6,177 nt of DNA from Gallionellaceae bacterium (GCA_003151655.1 PLYB01000197.1:4603-10779); one strand, 5' to 3'. Numbered from the stretch's first letter, positions 1-5,276 are shown. Notes: generated by a model not told the origin, from the letters alone. Made by a program: numbers and translations.

Positions 1-749
1 GCGTGTCGGCGCAGATCGTTTACTATTTCAAGGGCTACTTCGCCGCGACGAAATCGAATGACGAACAGGTAGCGTTCTCTGTTCCCTCCGGCAACTTCGG
101 CAATATCTGCGCGGGGCACATCGCGCGCATGATGGGTTTGCCTATCGGCCAATTGATTTTGGCAACCAACGAGAATGATGTACTGGATGAATTCTTCCGC
201 ACCGGCGTATATCGGCCGCGCGGCACCGACCACACTTACCAGACCAGCAGCCCGTCGATGGACATTTCCAAGGCCAGCAATTTCGAGCGCTTCGTGTTCG
301 ATCTGGTCGGGCGGGATGGCGCGAAAGTGCGTGAATTTTGGAGCAAGGTGGATGCAGGCGGCTCGTTCGACATAAAGGGTACGCCGTACTGGCACGCCTT
401 GTCGCAATTCCATTTCGCCTCCGGCAAGAGCTCGCATCAGGATCGATTGATGACTATCCGCGAACTATGGGAAGAATACGGTGTGATGATCGACACCCAT
501 ACCGCCGACGGCCTCAAGATCGGCTTGGCGCAGCGTCGCCCAAGCTTGCCACTGATCTGTCTGGAGACCGCGCTACCCGCCAAATTTGCCGAGACGATAC
601 AGGAAGCTTTGGGGCGTGAGCCGGAGCGTCCGGCAGCACTCGAAGGTATTGAAAATCTGCCGCAACGCTGCGAAGTGATGGATGCGGATGTTGTAAAGTT
701 AAAGGCGTTTATTGCAGCGAACGTGCCTGATCCTAGAATCCTCAGTTAA
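1..749 (+). CDS. thrC: Threonine synthase, C-terminal part (5' end outside window)
   Basis: Threonine synthase is a PLP enzyme that converts O-phospho-L-homoserine to L-threonine and phosphate, the last step of threonine synthesis, in the cytoplasm. The visible 248 codons carry the PLP phosphate-binding loop PSGNFGN (residues 28-34 of the fragment), followed by the block SPSMDISKASNFERFVFDL and a late THTADG motif, all typical of the long (about 470-residue) ThrC type. The PLP-binding lysine would lie upstream and is not in the window. The frame is open to the left edge; the GTG at position 3 is an internal valine codon in a stretch conserved in ThrC, not a start. The gene ends at a TAA (747-749). 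No U-tract terminator follows; a palindromic repeat begins soon after. In many proteobacteria hom lies just upstream of thrC, but that cannot be seen here. The identification is secure. Confidence 0.96.
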   Translation, partial: VSAQIVYYFKGYFAATKSNDEQVAFSVPSGNFGNICAGHIARMMGLPIGQLILATNENDVLDEFFRTGVYRPRGTDHTYQTSSPSMDISKASNFERFVFDLVGRDGAKVREFWSKVDAGGSFDIKGTPYWHALSQFHFASGKSSHQDRLMTIRELWEEYGVMIDTHTADGLKIGLAQRRPSLPLICLETALPAKFAETIQEALGREPERPAALEGIENLPQRCEVMDADVVKLKAFIAANVPDPRILS

Positions 750-763
750 ACCATGTCAATCCC

Positions 764-782
764 CCTCGATTTAACTCGGGAC
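764..782. repeat. Degenerate fragment of the palindromic repeat
   Basis: A short stretch with CCTCGAT and CTCGGGAC separated by four bases. It resembles the ends of the larger inverted-repeat element that starts a few bases downstream (its ACTCAGGAC and TCGAGGG motifs) and may be the remains of another copy. It is too short to be certain. Confidence 0.3.
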
Positions 783-785
783 AGG

Positions 786-891
786 CTTCGATACGCCCAA
801 AAAACGGGCTACTCAGGACGAACGGTCTCTCACCAAACTGGAGATCACATCTTTAGTCCGTTCGTCCCGAGTAGGCGTAGCCGTATCGAGG
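786..891. repeat. Intergenic inverted-repeat element, copy 1
   Basis: The outer arms TCGATACG (788-795) and CGTATCGA (882-889) are exact inverted repeats. The inner arms 809-825 and 858-874 match at 16 of 17 positions (CTACTCAGGACGAACGG against its complement). A small GGC-GTA-GCC hairpin lies at 874-882. The element fills most of the thrC-to-transporter spacer. It resembles the widespread proteobacterial intergenic repeats built on TTCGATAC...CTCAGGACGAACGG. It shares exact 15-bp and 11-bp blocks with the element at 1877-2036. It could fold in RNA and limit read-through from thrC, but no U-tract follows, so a terminator role is not shown. Confidence 0.75.
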
Positions 892-901
892 GAAGCAAAG
901 C

Positions 902-955
902 ATGAACATTGTGATAACTGAGTTTTCCAGGCTGATTGATTTTGCTCGAAATTGA
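902..955 (+). CDS. Possible 17-codon leader ORF upstream of the AEC transporter
   Basis: An ATG at 902 opens a frame reading MNIVITEFSRLIDFARN and stopping at TGA (953-955), three bases before the transporter ATG and in the same frame. A purine-rich GAGGGAAG (888-895) sits at a suitable distance upstream, and part of it is the end of the inverted-repeat element. The transporter's own Shine-Dalgarno-like GAGG (954-957) overlaps this stop and is only one base from its ATG, which is too close for normal initiation, so ribosomes finishing the short ORF might restart on the transporter. The peptide has no run of one amino acid that would suggest attenuation. Chance is a real alternative for an ORF this short. 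Confidence 0.3.
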   Translation: MNIVITEFSRLIDFARN

Positions 956-958
956 GGA

Positions 959-1864
959 ATGAACAACCTGCTCCTGCTCATCCTCTGTTTCATCATCGGC
1001 ATGTTATTGCGCCGTTTCAGGCGCATTCCCGACAACGCTCCGGCGACACTGAATAGTTTCATCATCCACGTCTCGTTGCCCGCGCTGACGTTTCTGTATA
1101 TCCATCAACTCAAATTTTCTGGCGACGTGTTATTGGTTGCGGCGATGGCCTGGCTGCTGTTCGGCTTGTCGGCTGGATTCTTTTGGCTTATTGGGCGGTG
1201 GTTGCAATTGTCGCGTGCCACTACGGGCGCGCTGATACTGGTGGGCGGGCTGGGCAATACGTCGTTTTTCGGACTGCCGATGGTCGAGGCATTCTATGGC
1301 AAAGAGGGGCTGAGTACCGCCATCGTTGCCGATCAACTGGGATCGTTCTTTGTACTCTCTATTCTGGGGATTACGTTTGCCGGGATTTATTCTTCGGGTC
1401 GCCCGACGGTGGCGGAGATCGGCAAACGTATCATGTCGTTTCCGCCTTTCATCGCGCTGACGGTGGCACTGCTACTCATTCCGGTTAGCTATGCCGACTG
1501 GATGATTGTTTTACTTCAGCGCTTGGGCGACACGCTGGCTCCAATGGCGCTGGTGTCGGTCGGCTTGCAATTGCGCTTGGGGCATCTGGCCGAACATAAG
1601 CGCAATCTGGCATTGGGCTTGGCTTTTAAACTGGTGCTCGCGCCGCTGGTGATTTACTTGCTCTATGTGCAATTGCTCGGCGCGCACGGGCAAACAATGC
1701 AGGTTACTTTGTTCGAGGCTGCCATGCCGCCGATGATCACTGCGGCAATTGTGGCATCGGAACATGAGCTTGATCCGCCGCTGGCGAACTTGATGGTGGC
1801 AATCGGTTTGATACTTTCTTTCATCACTTTGAGTGCATGGTGGTGGACGATGCGCGGGGTGTGA
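959..1864 (+). CDS. AEC-family (auxin efflux carrier-like) membrane transporter
   Basis: A 301-residue inner-membrane protein of the auxin efflux carrier family, whose bacterial members are proposed to move organic acids, amino acids or related solutes; the substrate here cannot be told from sequence. About ten hydrophobic segments are visible, roughly at residues 3-19, 32-49, 56-80, 88-112, 118-145, 160-177, 182-205, 215-240, 250-268 and 273-297. Family signatures are the RRFRRIPDNAP...FIIHVSLPAL region near the N-terminus, GNTSFFGLPMVEAFYG (99-114) in the first half, and EAAMPPMITAAIVASE (253-268) in the second. The length is normal. The ATG at 959 is the first possible start because an in-frame TGA lies at 953-955; M15 would destroy the first membrane segment. 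The Shine-Dalgarno-like GAGG is only one base from the ATG, which is unusual (see the leader ORF). The gene follows thrC after 209 bp and is convergent with the EAL-HDOD gene. A threonine export role is only a thought from position. Confidence 0.9.
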   Translation: MNNLLLLILCFIIGMLLRRFRRIPDNAPATLNSFIIHVSLPALTFLYIHQLKFSGDVLLVAAMAWLLFGLSAGFFWLIGRWLQLSRATTGALILVGGLGNTSFFGLPMVEAFYGKEGLSTAIVADQLGSFFVLSILGITFAGIYSSGRPTVAEIGKRIMSFPPFIALTVALLLIPVSYADWMIVLLQRLGDTLAPMALVSVGLQLRLGHLAEHKRNLALGLAFKLVLAPLVIYLLYVQLLGAHGQTMQVTLFEAAMPPMITAAIVASEHELDPPLANLMVAIGLILSFITLSAWWWTMRGV

Positions 1865-1876
1865 ATTAGTCGTCAG

Positions 1877-2036
1877 GGAAGCGCCGATTAAGTCCGAAAA
1901 CAATGGTTCGATACACCCAAAGGGTGCGAGAACCTCTTCGAGGCATTTTCCGTTCGTCCCGAGTGCCGCGCTTGCGCGGTGTATCGAGGGAGCGAACGGA
2001 AAACACTCACCACGAACGGACTTAATCGGTGTTTCC
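1877..2036. repeat. 160-bp element with 20-bp terminal inverted repeats, copy 2 of the intergenic repeat
   Basis: The ends 1877-1896 and 2017-2036 are inverted repeats matching at 18 of 20 positions (core CCGATTAAGTCCG). Inside are further dyads: TCGATACACC (1908-1917) with GGTGTATCGA (1978-1987); TTTTCCGTTCG (1946-1956) with CGAACGGAAAA (1993-2003); and a central CCGCGC-TT-GCGCGG palindrome (1966-1979). CCGTTCGTCCCGAGT (1950-1964) and GTATCGAGGGA (1981-1991) are identical to blocks in copy 1. No coding frame is seen inside, so if mobile it would be a non-autonomous, MITE- or REP-like element. It fills the space between the convergent AEC and EAL-HDOD genes and its right end abuts the EAL-HDOD stop codon. 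It may fold at the ends of both transcripts. Confidence 0.75.
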
Positions 2037-3293
2037 TTAGTTCATCCCCTGACATATCGCATTGGCCCAGAGCAGAGAATCGGCGTGTATTTTTCTCAGA
2101 TCCTGATGGCTGAGATAAGGGAAGCTGCTGATTCCGTCGAGAATACCCTGCTCATTGTCTTGTTCAAAATGTTCTACCAGCTGCAGAAGTTTTCCCAGCT
2201 CGCCTTCACGTGTAAGTAGCGCGGCCACAATTTTTTTGTCGAGTTTGATCTGCGCGATGATCTCATCGATAGGAACTCCCAGCAGGGTGTCGATCAATGA
2301 CAAAATTCCCGTCAGGAAAGCGTGATCCTCGAAGGCAGCTTCGTCCTTTTCTTTGGCGATCATTCCCATGGTGCGCCCGCGCGATGCCGCCAACAGTTGC
2401 AGCGGCGACAATTTATCTTGTCCGCCGCTGCCTTTCGCGTAGAGCAGCAACTGAATCCAGCGTTGCAACTGGCGTCTGCCCAACAGAGTGACCGATTCTC
2501 TGATCGATGAAATTGTCCGCGTAGAGCCGACTGCGGCGGAGTTGGAGAACTTCAACAGGCTAAAGCTGAGCGCGGCATTTTCCTTGATGGTTTTTTCAAT
2601 ATCGCCTAAATCCGCATCGGTCATCACCTGACCCAGTAGCTTCAAAATACTGAGATCGGGAATCGAAATGCGTCGCCCACTGATGATTTGCGGCTTGGCG
2701 AAAAAATAGCCCTGAAAGAGGTCGAAGCCGAGCTTGCTACAGAACTCGAATTGCTCAAGTGTTTCCACTTTTTCAGCCAGCATGGCGAGCTTGGGGTTGA
2801 GGGATTTGATCTTGCTCATCAGAGCGGTTAAGTCGGTCGAGCCAAGTTCAAGGATGTCGATCTTGACGATATCGGTCAATGGCAGAATGGCTGTTGATGC
2901 TTCGTTCAAGTCAATCACATCATCCAGCGCTATTTTGTAGCCTAAGGATTTGAGTTGGCGGCAACGCGCTATGACTGCTTCGGTGATTTCAACCGTTTCC
3001 AGAATTTCAAAGATGGTTTTTTCTTTGGGCAACAACTCGATTACGTCATCGAATAGCATTGCCTCATTGACATTGATAAAGCCGAGACAGCTACCCAATA
3101 CCGAGTCCATCCCCAACTCGTTAAAGGCATTGCTGATGACCTTGATGGTGGCAGTGTAATCGCATTGGTGATCGGCAAAATTGGCAATGTGATCGTTTCT
3201 GAACAGCAACTCAAAGGCAACCACGTTTTTGTTTTTATCCAAAATCGGTTGCCGCCCCAAATACAATTGTTCGCTGGTGGATGAGGCAGTCAT
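2037..3293 (-). CDS. EAL-HDOD signalling protein (YuxH/COG3434-like)
   Basis: A 418-residue cytoplasmic protein with an N-terminal EAL-type domain (about 9-205) and a C-terminal HDOD domain (about 208-400). The start YLGRQPILDKN...FELLFRN is typical of the EAL-HDOD family. EAL-domain positions that bind metal or substrate in active cyclic-di-GMP phosphodiesterases appear to be kept: E28 and R32 (ELLFR), N74, E96, D124-D125, K144, E174 (AEKVE) and Q194 (QGYFFAKP). The loop after the double aspartate reads VIDLNEAS rather than FGTGYSS, so loop 6 is degenerate and phosphodiesterase activity is doubtful. Such proteins generally act as signalling or regulatory adaptors in motility and cyclic-di-GMP control. 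No membrane segment or signal peptide is seen. The ATG at 3291-3293 fits family N-termini, although no strong Shine-Dalgarno precedes it. The gene is divergent from the CheZ-like gene and convergent with the AEC gene. Confidence 0.92.
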   Translation of the reverse strand: MTASSTSEQLYLGRQPILDKNKNVVAFELLFRNDHIANFADHQCDYTATIKVISNAFNELGMDSVLGSCLGFINVNEAMLFDDVIELLPKEKTIFEILETVEITEAVIARCRQLKSLGYKIALDDVIDLNEASTAILPLTDIVKIDILELGSTDLTALMSKIKSLNPKLAMLAEKVETLEQFEFCSKLGFDLFQGYFFAKPQIISGRRISIPDLSILKLLGQVMTDADLGDIEKTIKENAALSFSLLKFSNSAAVGSTRTISSIRESVTLLGRRQLQRWIQLLLYAKGSGGQDKLSPLQLLAASRGRTMGMIAKEKDEAAFEDHAFLTGILSLIDTLLGVPIDEIIAQIKLDKKIVAALLTREGELGKLLQLVEHFEQDNEQGILDGISSFPYLSHQDLRKIHADSLLWANAICQGMN

Positions 3294-3347
3294 GTCGTTA
3301 GGGCGAGCAAATGCAAGCGGCTGGCTTGTGTTAGATGAGATTCGAAA

Positions 3348-3353
3348 ATCATA
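3348..3353 (-). promoter_or_regulatory. Weak candidate -10 box for the EAL-HDOD gene
   Basis: On the minus strand this reads TATGAT, five of six positions of the sigma-70 -10 consensus, about 55 bases before the EAL-HDOD start. The expected -35 position at 3371-3376 reads GCTACG and matches TTGACA poorly. Any promoter here would be weak, activator-dependent or elsewhere. Confidence 0.22.
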
Positions 3354-3392
3354 TATGCTCCACCCCTCCCCGTAGCTGCCATCTTTGCATCG

Positions 3393-3411
3393 TAGTCACT
3401 AATGACTAATG
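3393..3411. promoter_or_regulatory. Overlapping dyad and tandem 7-mer, possible operator
   Basis: TAGTCA-CTAA-TGACTA (3393-3408) is a perfect 6-4-6 inverted repeat. Overlapping it is a tandem direct repeat ACTAATG-ACTAATG (3398-3411). It lies in the divergent spacer, about 100 bases upstream of the EAL-HDOD start and about 75 bases upstream of the candidate promoter of the CheZ-like gene, a position suited to a shared regulator. No known regulator motif is recognised. Confidence 0.3.
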
Positions 3412-3485
3412 CGTGATTATAAACAGCATTTGGATTTTGTGTTGCTGATGATTATGTGTTCATTCGGGTGTATTCTTGATCCTGC

Positions 3486-3514
3486 TGGAAAAGATGCCTG
3501 AGCGAGGTTATAGT
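3486..3514 (+). promoter_or_regulatory. Candidate sigma-70 promoter of the CheZ-like gene
   Basis: A -35-like TGGAAA (3486-3491, four of six) is followed after exactly 17 bases by TATAGT (3509-3514, five of six of TATAAT). Transcription would begin near 3521, giving a leader of 20-27 bases before the CheZ-like start. This is the best-spaced promoter match found in the spacer. Confidence 0.45.
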
Positions 3515-3541
3515 TTGTAGGCTCATTAGAAATGATTTGGA

Positions 3542-4111
3542 ATGAATATGACTGAAGTTACTAAACGCGGCACGTGTGCACATTCCCCTGATATGGATTG
3601 GTGTCAGGTGCGGGAAACGACACTGATGCTGGAAGTTGCCACAGGACAAATCGAGGCTGCGATGAAAGACAGCAACTCGTCTGTTGATGTGCTGACTGAT
3701 AGCTTTACCACGATGGCTGGCTATCTGGGCATGATTTCCAGCACGCTCGCGGCATTGCCGGACGAAGGTGAAATCGGTGACACTAAAAAAAATGTGCTGG
3801 AAGCGGCGAATCATGTAACCGGCATGGTACATCAGTCTATTGTCGCTTTTCAGTTTTATGACAAACTGACGCAGCGCTTGGCCCATGTTTCTCACAGCCT
3901 GGCCGCATTGAATGATCTGGTGGGAGATAAGAGCCGGGTACTCAGTCCGCAAGAGTGGGTAGTGCTACAGGAAAAAATTCGTTCCAAGTACACCAGCGTT
4001 GAAGAGTGCGCGATGTTCGATGCGGTGATGGGCGGAATGACCGTACATGAAGCGCTCGATCATTATATGAGCGACATGAAAGACAAAGGCAGCGACATCG
4101 ATCTGTTTTAA
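3542..4111 (+). CDS. Helical soluble protein with CheZ-like D-x-x-x-Q motif, putative signalling phosphatase
   Basis: A 189-residue protein of no firmly recognised family, with no signal peptide or membrane segment. It looks mostly alpha-helical: an amphipathic stretch at about 22-70, a linker with DEGEIGD (74-80), a second long helix at about 82-127, and a C-terminal part with PQEW (136-139) and AMFDAVMGG (157-165). Residues 102-116 read AFQFYDKLTQRLAHV; the spacing D107-x-x-x-Q111 and the surrounding pattern resemble the catalytic D143-x-x-x-Q147 segment of E. coli CheZ (FQDLTGQVI). The C-terminus ends in acidic-hydrophobic DIDLF, recalling the CheY-binding tail of CheZ. A role in response-regulator dephosphorylation or chemotaxis-like signalling is therefore plausible but unproven; similar FQFYDxLxQR segments also occur in other helical signalling proteins. 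ATG 3542 has GGA directly adjacent, whereas the in-frame ATG at 3548 (M3) has the same GGA six bases away, so translation may begin at M3. The gene is divergent from the EAL-HDOD gene. Confidence 0.8.
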   Translation: MNMTEVTKRGTCAHSPDMDWCQVRETTLMLEVATGQIEAAMKDSNSSVDVLTDSFTTMAGYLGMISSTLAALPDEGEIGDTKKNVLEAANHVTGMVHQSIVAFQFYDKLTQRLAHVSHSLAALNDLVGDKSRVLSPQEWVVLQEKIRSKYTSVEECAMFDAVMGGMTVHEALDHYMSDMKDKGSDIDLF

Positions 4112-4257
4112 CCCAAATAATCTATTAGGACGTAGGTCGGACTTTAGTCCGACATATCGGGTTACCCCGCAGGGGTTCTTGTACCCTTTGGGTGAAACCC
4201 GACCTACAACACCTGGATTTTGTGATGCCCAACGGCTAATGAACAATCTGGGTTAAA
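4107..4257. repeat. Palindromic element between the convergent CheZ-like gene and nadC
   Basis: Outer ends TTTAACCCA (4107-4115) and TGGGTTAAA (4249-4257) are exact inverted repeats; extended to 22 bases the arms still match at 17. Within lies a second inverted repeat, GTAGGTCGG (4132-4140) with CCGACCTAC (4199-4207), enclosing an 8-bp stem GTCGGACT-TT-AGTCCGAC (4136-4153), ACCCC-GCA-GGGGT (4164-4176) and ACCC-TTT-GGGT (4183-4193). The core resembles common proteobacterial GTAGGTCGG...CCGACCTAC intergenic repeats. The stop codons of both flanking genes (4109-4111 and, on the minus strand, 4253-4255) lie inside the outer arms. It may end transcription in both directions, but no U-tract directly follows a stem. 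Confidence 0.7.
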
Positions 4258-5098
4258 CGAACCGCATCGACAGGTCGATGGCATTAACATCTTTAGTGAG
4301 TGCGCCAATGGAAATACGATCCACTCCCGTTTCGGCGATAGCGCGCACCATTTTTAAATTAATGCCGCCGGAGGCTTCCAGTTCTGCACGGCGCGAGGTG
4401 AATTGGACTGCGTCGCGCATGCCATCAAGATCGAAATTATCCAGCAGGATAAGCCGGGCTCCGGCATCCAGTGCTTCGCTGAGCTCGTCCATATTCTCTA
4501 CTTCTATCTGCACGGTCGCGCCTTCCGGTGCCAATAAGAATGCCTGCTGGAGCGCTTCGCGAATGCCGCCCGCTGCATGGATGTGGTTCTCTTTGATGAG
4601 AATTCCATCAAACAGACCGATACGTTGATTGTGCCCGCCCCCGGTTCTGACGGCGTATTTTTGAGCCGCACGCAAACTGGGAATGGTCTTGCGCGTATCC
4701 ATGATCTTGGTCTGAGAGCCATTTATCGCTTCAACATATTTACGCGTCAAGGTCGCGGTGGCGGAAAGTGTCTGCAAAAAATTTAGCGCGGCGCGCTCTG
4801 CGGTGAGCAACGCGCGGGCATCACCGCGAACCTCGCACAGCTTTTCATTCGGCTCGATCTTGCTGCCGTCGCGGACGAACCAAGTGATCGTGCAGTTCGG
4901 GTCGAGCATTTTGAAGCACGCATCGAACCAAGCCCGACCGCATAGCACTGCATGCTGGCGGGTGATGATGCTGGCGTGCCCATGCGTTTTTTCGGGGACG
5001 AGCTGTGCGGTGAGATCGCCGCTACCCATATCCTCCTCCAACGCCGAGGTGGCGTTAGCGCGGATGATGGCGGCGAGTTCTGGATCAATATTGGGCAT
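4253..5098 (-). CDS. nadC: Nicotinate-nucleotide pyrophosphorylase (quinolinate phosphoribosyltransferase)
   Basis: NadC transfers phosphoribose from PRPP to quinolinate with loss of CO2, giving nicotinate mononucleotide in de novo NAD synthesis; it is a cytoplasmic enzyme. The 281 residues are full length for the family. Motifs in order: ALEEDMGSGDLTA (19-31), the TAERAALNFLQTLSATAT block (99-116), DTRKTIPSLR (134-143), RTGGGHNQR (151-159) with the substrate-binding arginine and histidine, LIKENHI (167-173), EVEN (199-202), LDNF (219-222), EASGGI (241-246) and GVDRISIGALTKD (258-270). None of the key residues looks altered. The ATG at 5096-5098 fits family N-termini, though the Shine-Dalgarno is weak. 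nadA and nadB are not adjacent. The gene is divergent from clpB and convergent with the CheZ-like gene. Confidence 0.96.
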   Translation of the reverse strand: MPNIDPELAAIIRANATSALEEDMGSGDLTAQLVPEKTHGHASIITRQHAVLCGRAWFDACFKMLDPNCTITWFVRDGSKIEPNEKLCEVRGDARALLTAERAALNFLQTLSATATLTRKYVEAINGSQTKIMDTRKTIPSLRAAQKYAVRTGGGHNQRIGLFDGILIKENHIHAAGGIREALQQAFLLAPEGATVQIEVENMDELSEALDAGARLILLDNFDLDGMRDAVQFTSRRAELEASGGINLKMVRAIAETGVDRISIGALTKDVNAIDLSMRFV

Positions 5099-5126
5099 AT
5101 CGGTTTAGGATCGAAATCACATCGTA

Positions 5127-5137
5127 ATTGTATACAA
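5127..5137 (-). promoter_or_regulatory. Candidate -10 box of nadC within a 10-bp palindrome
   Basis: On the minus strand 5132-5127 reads TACAAT, five of six positions of the sigma-70 -10 box, about 30 bases upstream of the nadC start. It overlaps a perfect palindrome TTGTATACAA (5128-5137). The -35 region is poor (TACATA at best spacing). The palindrome could bind a dimeric repressor, but a 10-bp AT-rich palindrome can also arise by chance. Confidence 0.25.
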
Positions 5138-5160
5138 AGATACAGGGATTATGTAGCTCA

Positions 5161-5189
5161 CTTGAAATATGTTTCTTTCATCCTCATCT
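5161..5189 (+). promoter_or_regulatory. Sigma-32 (RpoH) heat-shock promoter of clpB
   Basis: The -35 element CTTGAAA (5161-5167) is an exact match to the RpoH consensus. After 14 bases comes CCTCATCT (5182-5189), differing from the -10 consensus CCCCATNT at one position. Spacing and orientation suit transcription of clpB, a classic RpoH target, with a start near 5196 and a leader of about 85 bases. Confidence 0.85.
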
Positions 5190-5218
5190 TGCGTGATACT
5201 CGCGTAGCGATTCGTTCG

Positions 5219-5254
5219 CCCCCTCTCCCACCGGGGGAGGGTTGGGGAGGGGGG
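5219..5254 (+). repeat. C-rich/G-rich palindromic repeat in the clpB leader, with G-quadruplex motif
   Basis: CCCTCTCCC (5221-5229) pairs with GGGGGAGGG (5233-5241) as a 9-bp stem with one G-U pair and a three-base loop. The same C-rich arm (5219-5228) can instead pair with the second G-rich run (5244-5253) over 10 bp. The four G-runs at 5233-5237, 5239-5241, 5244-5247 and 5249-5254, with loops of 1, 2 and 1 bases, fit the G-quadruplex pattern on the sense strand. The sequence resembles the common intergenic CCCCTCTCCC...GGGAGAGGG repeat of proteobacteria. It lies inside the predicted clpB 5' UTR, 15 bases before the ribosome binding site. Confidence 0.75.
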
Positions 5255-5269
5255 CTGGTAATTAATTCT

Positions 5270-5276
5270 GGAGGAG
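5270..5276 (+). promoter_or_regulatory. Strong ribosome binding site of clpB
   Basis: GGAGGAG lies five bases before the ATG at 5282, close to ideal in sequence and spacing. It is by far the best Shine-Dalgarno in the window and fixes the clpB start. Confidence 0.85.

Noticed and set aside
959..1864. AEC transporter as a dedicated threonine exporter because it follows thrC
   Set aside because: The 209-bp gap holds a repeat element, the family has broad substrates, and no sequence feature indicates threonine.
1511..1903. 130-codon open frame on the minus strand opposite the AEC gene
   Set aside because: It is the reverse of conserved transporter sequence, with a His/Gln/Arg-rich composition typical of shadow frames.
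3301..3330. Possible sigma-54 promoter around CTGGCTTG
   Set aside because: No GC/TTGC element occurs at the required spacing on either strand.
3420..3451. Possible sigma-28 (flagellar) promoter: TAAA followed by GCTGATGA
   Set aside because: The gap is 20 bases rather than about 15, and the -10 element has two mismatches.
3452..3952. 166-codon open frame on the minus strand opposite the CheZ-like gene
   Set aside because: It lies antisense to a better-supported gene with a promoter candidate, and its translation has no recognisable motif.
4132..4207. Rho-independent terminator between the CheZ-like gene and nadC
   Set aside because: Stems are present but none is followed by a U-tract in either direction, so it is annotated as a repeat only.
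4214..4224. TGGATTTTGTG also present at 3431-3441
   Set aside because: An 11-bp match with no extension on either side and no shared context; probably chance.
4278..5108. Several plus-strand open frames (for example 4278-4628 and 4758-5108) opposite nadC
   Set aside because: nadC is unmistakable across this span; the opposing translations are Ser/Arg-rich shadows without motifs.
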